A stretch of 64,000 bases of DNA from Atherix ibis. Its lineage: Eukaryota; Arthropoda; Insecta; Diptera; Athericidae. The translations under genes and the position numbers were made by a program. Of this stretch, positions 25,601 to 37,600 are shown one piece after another; the first letter of the stretch is position 1; each line of letters starts with the position of its first letter. The stretch lies in the NCBI GenBank assembly GCA_958298945.1, contig OY282605.1, positions 122,818,267 to 122,882,266 on the forward strand, in the 5' to 3' direction. The notes under the pieces were generated by a model. The model saw only the letters and a list, made by a program, of their open reading frames with translations. It did no database searches and was not told the origin of the DNA.

Positions 25601-28600
25601 CCTCAGAAAATAGGCAGGCAAATTACATCGAAAAATTATTTATTTTTCAACAACAAATCTATACCAAAATTTGTTTACTATTTATTAATAAATCTTATTT
25701 AAGTTTTATTATAAGAAAATTGATTGAATTAAAATAGAAATGAGATTAGGAAAAATTATGCACTCGAATTTTTAATCTTATCAGTACGTTCGTTACTCAT
25801 AATATAAGTGCATCTGGTTTAAATTTTCTTACAGTGTATCTGGCTAATTTTACAATAGTTATAAATTTTGATATAATTCATTGGCTGATTTTATCGTAAA
25901 AATGATTCTATAAAATTTACGCCCATTTAAATATTTATTCTTAAAAGTATAATCATTGTTGTTTTGGTTAAAATTTGAGTGAATTTTTTTTTGTATTTAA
26001 TAATATGAAATGTTAGCAGTTAAAATCTTTATATTTTGGATTTATTCCTACAATTAAATGTTAGGAATGGCAACTTAACAAATCTTAAAAAAAAAAAAAA
26101 ATTTTTAAAGAAAATTAGAGAACGACTTGGGAAAACTTGGGGATAAATTCTAATTTTATCATGTTGAGAGATAACATTCTCCAGTGAAAAATAATTTGAA
26201 AACAAATTTATTCGATTAAGTAAAGATAAGGTTAATTTGCCATTAGTTGGAATAGTCTCATGATTTATTTCGAATTTTAATTCCTAATTTGCTTATTTTT
26301 TCATAAACTTGATTTGGAAAAACCTCAGAATCAAAATTCTTCTTATTTAATAAAAACTTACAAATTTCAGCTGTTTATAGGCTTAAAAATTTTACCAAAT
26401 ACGTTTTTATTACAAAATTATATAAAATTAAAATTAAAAAGAAAAATTTTCTTTACAAAAAAACTTTCTAACAATTTTAAGAAAAAATCTGTGCATTTTT
26501 TTATGTGAATAAATTTAAATAAAAATTCGAGTGCTGTAAATTTCCACTGAATTTTTGGCTAAATGAGTTTCCATGGAATTATCGCTATTAAATATTGTTT
26601 CCATTAAAATTTAATGTAATAAAGGAACATTACTCAAAGAAGAATTATTCACAATTAAGTATTAAAGATATAAATCTTTAATATTATTAAAATATAAAAT
26701 ATCCATGCTCTTAAGGAATAATAGAATGAGTACATTACATTTTAATAAGCTAGAAAATTATTTTAAACCGTTTTTTCCCCAATAAATATATTCTGAATAT
26801 TTAAATAGAGAAAAACTGCGAATATTTTATTTATAATTCACTGACAAAAGTTAATGAATTATTAACAAATTAATTCAATTTTTTAAATAATAGTTCTTTC
26901 AGTGCTAAAAATTATTCTCTCGATTTGTAGTTTGTGCGAAAAGTTCCATTTCGTATCAATAATTTTTGAGAGCAAAAAAGAGCATTTTCTTTGAAAACGT
27001 GTCCAATCGCATTGAACGAGAAAACTTAACTGAGAAAAATTAAGTTTTGGGGGAAATTTTATTGAGTACTTTTGGAGTGGTAAAAATCGATTTTCCTCTT
27101 TGAGCGACATCTGTTATTTTCTTTTCGTATATTAAAACTAAGAGAGCAGAACTGAAACCTGCTCTCATTTTTCTTATTGCACTCGCCCTGCTCTTACGCT
27201 CCTCTTCCAATTCCAATTATAACGTTTTTACTTTTGACATTTCTCCTCATCTCCCCAGTCCGCTAACTTTACCGTTATCAAGGGCCGCTCTACTATTCTT
27301 AGAGCGGCCCTTGATAAAAAGATATGGAGAATATTTTACTAAATACTAGATAAAAGGATGGAAAAGGATTTATCTCTTTATTAGAAATGTCATTGTCAGC
27401 AAGTAGACTTGCTTATTTAGAAAGAGTCGAATAATACTGAAGAAGGAATCCGATAATGTCAGCTCCAGTGATCAGGCAGGAGTGGTACTTTCTCGAAAAG
27501 GAGAATTTTCATCAAATCGTAAATGGAAATTCATTCTTGAAAGAGGATTATGATGAGGAGAATGCTTGAGTGTAGTGTAATATTATCATTGAGAAATTCT
27601 TTTCGTATAGTGTACGATTACCGGGGAAGAGGGAAGACAGACGATAGGATCTCATAAAGGAGAGCTTTATAGAATTGCCACAAATTGTTTGTAGGGTGCT
27701 CAATTCTATTTTGTAGCACATAATAGAACGACCGGAGACGAAAATTACCGAATCGTTTGCTGTTTATCTACTTTTAATTGTATTGTATGAACTGATAGAA
27801 TAAGTATAGACAGTGGGGGTGGGGGGGGGGGGGGTGTATCTCAGAGAGTATAATGTCGATGGAAAAATGTTGAAACGCTCGAAACAGTAATAGGGGCAGG
27901 AGCATCGGAAGCAGCTGTAATTGACAAAGTATGCAATGACAGTGTCAGTAGATCAGCGGATGTGGAAAAGCGACGGAAGCGGTAATAGTAATGAAAATAG
28001 TATCATTTACTACTACTTACTACTGATAATACACAGTCATACGTATGTAGTTGTGTCAGTCAGCAAATAAATTTTCCATCCAGCCAGCACAATCCAATAA
28101 GACACTCAGCCAGCTGGAGATATTATTAAAACCGGGAGCGGATGGATACACTACCAAGCATGCAATGGTATCGAAAATCATCATAGACGAAAAATGTTCG
28201 AGACTATATAGTATATTTTGGGGTATGCTCGTCCGGAGAGCTCTAGTAGAGAATTGGTGCGCGTAGATAAACGAGTGCTGTTGAGCTTCATCGCTGGTGC
28301 CGTAAATGTTTCCCATTCTGTCGTCAGTGATGTCCGCGTATCCGTATCTGTCGGAATAAATGTTCGCTCGTGTCCATATCCATAGTCATATCCGATGAAT
28401 CGGTTCCATGGGATCGAAAAAGCAAAACAAATCAAAACGTATCATCACCGTCGTCGATTGCTGCTACTGTTATCGTCGTTACAACAGCTACTACCGCAGC
28501 CGCAGCAACAGCTACAGCTACAATCATTGTTCCAGCTACCACCGATACAGTAACAAAAAAATTTGCAACAACAGCAATAATAATAATAACAAGAATTTTT

Positions 28601-31600
28601 GTCAAAACTGTAACAAAAATTACAACATTCATATTTTTGGCAAAAATCTATCAAAAACTAAATGTGGTGGAGGTGGTGGTCATCAAGGGAGCAGCAGCAA
28701 CATTTTCTCCCCATCGTTATTATTATCAACGTTTAACTTAACAGAAATATTTCAGTTATTTTGATTACCTTTTTAAAAAAAATAATTATAAATAAATCAG
28801 CAATTATCTAATTTATTTAGTTTCTTTTTCTTTCGATTGTATTTTGAGTTGTGAACGATGTGAAATTACAAAAAAAAAATGTTAAAAATATGAAAAATAT
28901 AAAAGAAAATTTTTTTAACAAAAATAATAAATCTAAAAAGAAAAAATTATATTAATAAAAATTTAAATAAAAGTAAATTCGTAATTATGATGGACTGGGG
29001 GATACGACGTAAGTATTATTATGCTCTTGAATCGTGTTAATTTTGGCATTGACTATGAACCCAAATTCTGTACCAAATTCCTATTTTTAATTTTATTTGG
29101 TTTTTATTTTTTGATTAGGAAAAAGACGGGTGGGGGGAGGGGAGTTGTTTTATTAATTATATTATAATTTTTGTTCATATTTTCTTGTTTTTCTATTTTA
29201 TATTAATTATAATTAATTCTAATCGATTTGTTCTATGATCTTTATCAAACCAAACTAATTACATTATGTTATCGTTAAATGTTAATAATTTCAACCCCTC
29301 CCCACCTCCCTTTCCCACCCACAAACTTAATTAATTATAATTAATTCGAATAGTAATTTTGGTTTTTTTTTGTTCCAACAAAAAAAAACTTATTAAATTG
29401 AAGGTACACGTGAAAGGTAAATTATTCGTAAATATTGAAATTGGTTTAATATTAAAAAAAAAAACAAAAAAAAAGTTGTGATTAAATTAAGAATAGTACG
29501 AAATTTCTGATAGTGAAATAAAAGTGCACAAAAAGGATCTAAGGTGAAATAGATTTTGTTGAATTAAATTTAAAAAAAATTCAATTCTCCTTTTAATTTC
29601 TGTAATTGAATATTTCTGATACTTCAAATCTAAACTACCCTTAAAATTTCCTTCTCACATCTTAAATATTTGGGGTATTTTCTAATTGCAAAAAAAAAGA
29701 ACCTACAATGCAGAATTAGTTTATTACTTCAAAAAATTAATGGGTAAACCTTTTTCCTTTAATCGACTCCTACTTTAAGTATTATTAAAAAGCCTTGTTT
29801 TTTAACCAAACCAACCCCCCCCCCCCAAAAAAAAACCCCGCCACCAAAAAAAAACTCCACGTTATCGTATTACTCTTAAATTTTTTTGTGCATTCCTTTT
29901 CGCAAATTAGAAGTAATTTATTCGAAGTTTTGTTAATTTAATGAAAATTTGTACAATGGGTGATGTGACGGTGCAGTGAACTAGGGGATGATTGAGTCTA
30001 CATAGTATACTGTAAGTGGTTATAATAGGACGAGAGAGAGAGAGAGAAAAAAAATACCAAAAACCGATGAAATTACAATTGAATCCATAACAACAACAAA
30101 AAAAAGTTTATTGAAGTAATTTATATGCTCCCATAAAAAAAAATACTATAAAAAAGTGTACTTTTTCGTTTGGTTTAGTTTAGATTAGATTGTGTTGTTC
30201 ATGTACTATTCTCGTACGTTCGCTTTAATGGGTGCGAGTATACGTGTAGGTCAGTGTCGATTTGGTTCACCTTTGGTTTAATTCCAATTCAGTATAAATT
30301 CATCATAATTTCAGTACAGTTCAGTTCAATTCCATTCAAATCAGTACAAATTTAATTCGGGTTTTTTGTTCAGTTCAAAGTTTGTTTTTTTTTTTAATTG
30401 AAATTAGAAAATAATTAGCGAAAATTCTACAAATTTCAGTTCGGTTTATTTCGGAATTCGTTACCAATTAATTAATGTTCAGCTGAGATTTGTCAAAAAA
30501 GACATTGTTTTGTTATCCTTTTCTTTTCTATAGTTCAACATTTATTATTAAAAGGAGCGAGAAAGAAAAGGAAAATAGCTTTTCTTATGCTCTTCAATAA
30601 ATTTCATTCTATACAATTAATTTGCCATTTAATAAAATTATATAATTTTATTTAATTGAAAATTCCATTATAAAATTTTTCTATAAGTTCAAAATATGAC
30701 AAAGATACAACAATCCATATCCCACCCACAATATATATTGTTGTGCACTTCAATTTTATAATATTGTACAATATTATGACGTACTAGTTTAGTTTTCGTG
30801 TAAGAATCGATAATGTGTGACATTTTCAAAGTTTGTTTAATTCTTCCCTTTACCCTGTACATCCTGCCTCTCCTATATATTCCGTTTAAACATTTTTATT
30901 TGATTTCACCTCCTATGTATCTATGTAGTATCCCCTTGTTATTTGTATATACTCCTCGTTTATGTACGTATCGTAGAAATTAGCTAATGGTCCTTTTTTT
31001 CTTAATCCTTATCGCCACTATATGTGTTACTACTAATACCGTTGTACAAAGAAGGTCTCCATTATTAGTTCACCGGTCATCCGTTTCGACCAAGTTCAGA
31101 GATTATTTGATTATTTCATGTGTGCTGATACACATTTTCATTTATTTTTTTTGTAATGTTCTGGAATTTACCTTCTTTTTTTTATTTTATTACTAAATAA
31201 ATTTATTACGTATCACAATTTTAATCAAAATTCTAATATTAAAATCAAATTACTATAATTTGTATTGATGGAGGAGAATCTTTTGGTAGATGATTTTAGA
31301 TAAAACACAATATCAAATAATTTATAATAAATCTTTTTTTGGAAAACGGAAAAGATAAAATATTTTGTAAGATCTGGGGCATCGGATTTTAATATTATTT
31401 TTACGGTTGATTTACTTTATTTACCTTAAAAGTTAAGAATTGATTGCTTGAAAAAAAATATATGCACATTCATAAATAGAATTGAAGAAACAATACTAAA
31501 GTGTTCTTTACCAAACAATTGCATACAATTAGGATAAATGACAATTCTTATATACTCTATTTACTGACAGAAGAATTCCAATATACGAGAATTGACCTAA

Positions 31601-34600
31601 TTTTCATACTCTTATTGTTATTATTATTGTTATTGATATTGTTGTGTTTTTTTTTCATTGTTTACTTGATGTGTTTTTGTTGTTGTTTTTTTTAATTCAT
31701 TCACAAATCAATTGTTACAATTTTTTTTTATTTTATTACAATATTATTTGTTATAAACAAAATACCAAATTTACTAATCAATTTAAAAAATCAAAATACA
31801 ACACAAAAAAAAAACAGAAACAATAATAAAATTTATTCTTTGTAATGTAATACTCCCTTTTTTTAAAAAAAAAAATTCTTCCAAAATAAAATTGTGCAAA
31901 AATATACGAGCACATAATAAAAAAAAAAAAGAGAAAAAAACAACCAACGTCAAAGAGAATAAAACGAAATTTGTTTCAGGTTCCATCATGTTCCATGTGA
32001 GACGGCGGCCAGCTGATTCACAACCGAGACGCCGGAAAAAGAAACCGACCGGTGTCTCGAATGGTGCCAATAATATATCTAGCGAACGGGAGGGCCCCAT
32101 GCTAGTTGAAGTAACACACAGCGGCGATGGTGGACGTCGAATCAAACTGGGCAGTGATCCAATCGAGGTAAAATTTATATATATTTACATATACAAATAT
32201 GCATGTGTGTGTATGCCTATCAATGAGTGATTGCTGGCTTTTTGCATGTGAGTCTGCCGATATATCATATGTAAGAGTGCATATCTACCTATATAGAAGT
32301 AAATGTATTGCTTAACGAATCAGGTATAGAATCCTTACCGATAAGCTATTGTAGAATGCCTTACCATTTGCATTACAGCGTAGATTACTTTTCCATAGGC
32401 ATGTTCGAAAATGTAATTGATTATTTTCTACATTATCCAAGCAAAATTCATTAATTCCGTTATGCATTACCATGAACCCCTTACGATAAAATAATATGCA
32501 CAATTGAACGTATTTTAATATTTAAAAAAACACCATAATTAATTAAATAAAATTTTGCAAATGATTTTACATAATATTTTTGGGTTCTTACCAATTTAAA
32601 GGTGATCCAATCGTACTTTACTGATGTTATTCCTTTTCGGTGAAGCCAAAATTTCCATTATTTGTTCTTAAAAATTTTTAACCTTACCTGATCAATAAAA
32701 TCCTTTGTAGTCGTTTACTCAATTTCCTACTGTCTATGTACACTGCAGGTCAATAGTATGCAACCAACTTAATAATAATATATTCTCAAGGAATTTTTAA
32801 TTTTATAATCTTAATAAATCGAAAACCACATTTTTTTTTTTTTGGATATACTAGGTGTATAAGCTTAAATCCGCTGTTTTTAGTCAAAAAAAACACACGT
32901 TTTTTTTTCATAGTAAGCAAAAACAAATTTATTCAAAGTACTTGCCCCCGCTAGGTATACATTTTTCCCATTTTCGGACATCTTCGTAAGAATCGAAGTG
33001 CTGCTCAGCGAGCGCGTGGCCCATCGACGAAAACAGGTGGTAGTCGGAAGGGGCCAGGTCTGGTGAATAAGTGGGGTGGAGTAGCACCTCCCAGCTTAGT
33101 GTCTCCAAGTAGTTTCGGACCATTTTTGACGTGTGCGATGGTGCGTTGTCGTGGTGGAAAATCAGCTTGTCATGTCTTTGTTGATAATCCGTCCTTTTTT
33201 CACGCAGAGCACGGTTGAATTTGATCAGTTGTTGGTGGTAGCGGTGGGCATTGACAGTTTCAACAGGTTTCAAAATCTTATAGTAGACGATACCCTGCTG
33301 ATCCCACCAAATGCACAGCATCGTCTTCAGTTGATGGTTGGCCGGGATCAACCCACGATTTCTTGCGTTTAGGATTCTCGAAATATATCCACTTTTCATC
33401 GCCTGTCACAATCCGATGCAGGAACGACTTTTTTTTTGTCTGGCGAGCAAGATTTCGCATGTGTTTTGCCGTCGCTCCATCTGCCTATCGTTCGATTCAT
33501 GCGGCACCCATTTTCCGATCTTTTCAATCTTCCCCATGGCACGCAGACACACAGTTGCTTCGCGCGCATTTTTTGCGATTGGGAATCGTCTTCGTCCAAA
33601 AGAGCCTGCAATTGATGGTTCTTTATCTTCCTAGGCCGATTTTCACGCTTCTTGTCCCACAAGTCAAAATTGCCGTCTTTGAACCGACGAAACCAATCTC
33701 TTACAGCGCCTCAAATTCGGTTCCGAATTAAATAAAATTAGTACCTAACCAGTATATCTAACAACGATGAAAAAGGCAAATTGAGAGCTCTGTTTGAACA
33801 CGTGGCAGTCGGAAAACCATTACTACGCCCTCAAAATTAAAAGAAAAAATTGGATTGGACTTTATTCCACCAAAACTGGACCGATGAGGACTTTTAAAAA
33901 TGGTAGAGTTAAGGCTTCAGAGCTTCAGGGTCTAAAAATTCAGATCTTCATGGTCCAAAAGTTCGGATCTTCAGGGTCTAAAAGTACAGATCTTCAGGGT
34001 CCAAAAGTTCAGATCTTCAGGGTCCAAAAGTTCAGATCTTCTGGGTCCAAAAGTTCACATCTTCAGGGTCCAAAAGTTCAGATCTTCTGGGTCCAAAAGT
34101 TCAGATCTTCAAAGTCTAAAAGTTCAGATCTTCAGGGTGCAAAAGTTGAGATCTTCAGGGTCCAAAAGTTCAGATCTTCAGGGTCTAAAAGTACAGATCT
34201 TCAGGGTCCAAAAGTTCAGATTTTCAGGGTCCAAAAGTTCAGATCTTCAGGGTCCAAAAGGTCAGATCTTTAAGGTCCAAAAGTTCAGATCTTCAAAGTC
34301 TAAAAGTTCAGATTTTCAGGGTCCAAAAGTTCTGATTTTCAGGGTCCAAAAGTTCAGATCTTTAGGGTCCCAAAGTTCAGATCTTCAGGGTCCAGAAGTT
34401 CAGATCTTCAGGGTCCAAAAATTCAGATCTTCAGGGTCCAAAAGTTCAGATTTTCAGGGTTCGAAAGTTCGGATCTTCAGGGTTCAAAAGTTCGGATCTT
34501 CAGGGTCCAAAAGTTCAGATCTTCAGGGTCCAAAAGTTCAGATCTTCAGGGTCCAAAAATTCAGATCTTCAGGGTCCAAAAGTTCAGATTTTCAGGGTTC

Positions 34601-37600
34601 AAAAGTTCGGATCTTCAGGGTCCAAAAGTTCAGATCTTCAGGGTTCAAAAGTTCAGATCTTCACGGTCCAAAAGTTCAGATCCTCAGGGTTCGAAAGGAG
34701 AATATGCGTACGCTGTAGTGATGGAGAAAAAATTCTGCTGGAAAGTCGTAGTGCCAACCGGTTAGCAACGAATACGGTTTGGGGTTGCTTCTCCATGGCT
34801 GGATGTTGAGAAAATAACAATATCTAAACATCAAGACTTTGGTAGTTAATTGGTAAAGAATACGTTATGCAGAAGGATTATAATTCTAAACATACTATAG
34901 TTCGAAATTATGTAGAGGCTATCTATAAAATAAAAAGCAAGACCGTATTTTGGATAATATGACATGCCTACCCGATCTCAACCCCATAGAAGTTTTATGT
35001 GAAGAACTAGGCAGAAGAGTGCGGGAGTTCTGTCCACCATCCAAGAAAGATTTGTGGAGGATCTTTTTCGAATAATGGAAAATATTCAACGAAAAATCAA
35101 TTGTAGCATTTTTTTTCTATTGTATTTTTAATTTAATAATAGTTAATTGATAAAAAAAATATTTTTTTCATTTTTCAGTTTTAATTAACTTTTCCACCAA
35201 AACCAAAGTGGTCATATACTTTTTGCCTGTAGTGTATTTATGTATTTATATGAAGGTGTGTGTGTGTATGTGTGTTCATATTCCAAAATCAAACCAATGA
35301 CGTTATCTATAATTTCAATTTAATTTGTTTCAATTCAATTGTATCCGATTTATTTCGATTGAATTCGTTATTATTTCTTATCTTTTTCTTTTCAGTCCAT
35401 TTCCATTCTATTCCATTTTCATATTGAATTTTTCTCTTATTTTTCTCTCTACTTTTTTTTCCTCCTATTTGCTATATGTTAAAGAAAAATTTCTTTTGCC
35501 TTCTCTTTTTATTTCTTGTGATTAAGTTAAACACTTTCTCATTAATAAAGCATAAGTGACATTTTTTCTTTTCTTTTCAAAATTCGTTTCTAGGTCGGGT
35601 CGGCTAATACCAATTCACTACAACTTTTTGGACCATCGATTCAGCCTCGACATTGTCTAATATCGTTACTGGAGGGCGTTTGTACTGTTACACCACTCCA
35701 TACGGACGCTCTGACATTTGTCAATGGTCATCATATACAACAACCGACAATTTTACACGTAAGTGAAATCATTTTCGTTCTATTTATTTTCATCTTCCTC
35801 TTTTCTTATTAAATAATTGGTGCCCTTTCGTTTCTGCCGTTTATTTATTTCATAAAAAAAATACCCTTAGTAACATAAACAATTTCGAATGTAATCGATT
35901 TCTATTTGATTTGTCGTTATTTTTTCTTCTTTTAATGCCCTTGAAACGTGAGAAGTTGAATAATATTTAAAAGGTTTTCCTCAGCGCCATCTCTTACCAG
36001 ATTTTTAATACTAATTAATTTTAACTATTTAATTTTACAGATATACTATCTAATTTTATTCTTATATTATAAATTTTAATGAGTTTTTCTTATTTAATGA
36101 AAAAATTTTCTTTAATATTTTCTAAAAACTTCCCATTTTTTTTATTTTTTTTTTAATTCTAAAAATACTTTTTTTTCTACTTCTCATTAAGATTTTTTTT
36201 CCTTCATTTTGTGTTTTGGTTTTTTTTTATTAAAGTATGATACATAAAATAAGAACAAATAAAAATAAACATACATTAATTGTTAATGAAAAATTAATTT
36301 TTTTACAAAAAAAAACAACATCTTATTTAGTTTAAAATAGTTCCAAAAAAAATAAAAATTTTTCAAGCAAATTCACAAATTTAGTAAGAAAAGTAAAATT
36401 AAAAAGCTAAAATTTTTGTAAAAGTTTCTTTATTTATAATACAAATAGTAGTTAAAAAAGTGTTTTTATTTATAAATTATTTTTCAAATATAAGAAAATA
36501 ATATTTTTATAGTCGTTGAAAATGTAATTATTAAAAATTTTCTATGACATCATTCTTCGTACATTATATTTTACCCAATTTTTGGAAAATTTCAATAATA
36601 AAAATGACTATTGTTGCGCACAAATATGACTGTCAGACAATCAGATTACAATGGGCATTGCTAGACACACCATCTGTCAAGTGATCACACGATTGTCAGA
36701 TTTTATTAAATTTTAATTTAGGCCTATTTTGGCAACATTTTTGCGAGTAAAAATATTCTGAACCAACGATTGGTTACATAATTGCAAATAAAAAAATTTC
36801 GTACTCATTGTCAAATGCCCATTTTGTTTTTGCCTGACAGCTCATTGTTTTTTGTTTATAATACTGAAATAGTGTAATGTACGATTTTAATTTTTGTGAA
36901 AATAATATCGTGTTGCTATGATTACAATGACATAAATTTTTAAAAGGAATAGTGATGGAGAAGAAGTGAGAATTGAAGAAACAGAATAAACGCAGTGAAT
37001 TTCTCATCAAAATGTCACAATTATTGGCTGATTAGTTTGGCATTGCCAGATGTTATAAATTTCACAGTCTAACAACGTATAAATGTCCCTACAAACACAC
37101 GATTTTTAGATGTCGCCTGTAAATATTGAATGCCTTCAAATGGACTGACAAAAAATTTGTCTGGCAACGTTTGCAGATAAAAATTTCGCGATTATACTAT
37201 TGCCATACTTTTGTGATAAATTTGCAGTGAATTTTTCATCAAAATGTGAAAATTACTGTCAAATTATTTTGGCATTGTCAGATGTTATAAATTTCATAGT
37301 CTAACAACGTACAAATGTCCCTACAAATTTTCTGACAAGAGTACCAAAGTGTCATCACACGGTTGCCAGAAGTTGCCTGTAAATATTATCAGATAATGCC
37401 TTCAAATGGTCTGGCAATAATTTGTCTGGCAACGTTTGCAGAAAGAAATTTCGCAATTAAACTATTGCCATACTTTTGTGATAAATTTGCAGTGAATTTT
37501 TCATCAAAATGTGAAAATTACTGTCAAATTATTTTGGCATTGTCAGATGTTATAAATTTCATAGTCTAACAACGTACAAATGCCCCTACAAATTTTCTGA

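Larger units (their letters stand above)
32741..35234 (+). mobile_element. Tc1-like transposon, decayed, with nested insertions
   Basis: The ends are inverted relatives: CACTGCAGGTCAATAGTATG at the left and, on the complement of the right end, CACTACAGGCAAAAAGTAT. Both are flanked by the TA target duplication of the Tc1/mariner superfamily. Transposase relics on the + strand include GKPLLRPQN and WTDED (first catalytic Asp, about 33815-33895), VWGCFSMAG (about 34770), and a DLNPIEVLCEELGRRV-like segment (about 34975-35030), broken by stops and frameshifts. The element is stretched to 2.5 kb by a mariner copy (32851-33705) and by a 23-bp minisatellite (33929-34698). It is immobile. Confidence 0.85.

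Noticed and set aside
28408..28764. 118-codon frame rich in Asn, Ser, Tyr and Cys
   Set aside because: It translates CAG/CAA and AAT repeats. Two other frames are equally open across the same block, so it is more likely untranslated leader than protein.
33929..34698. Regular repeats that could suggest a CRISPR-like array
   Set aside because: Units are contiguous without unique spacers, and the host is clearly an insect.
33794..34718. Two overlapping long open frames (159 and 193 codons) with KFRSSGSK-type repeats
   Set aside because: They are produced by a 23-bp minisatellite whose unit has no stop in any forward frame. Frames cycle through the same residues, and there is no conserved start or domain.
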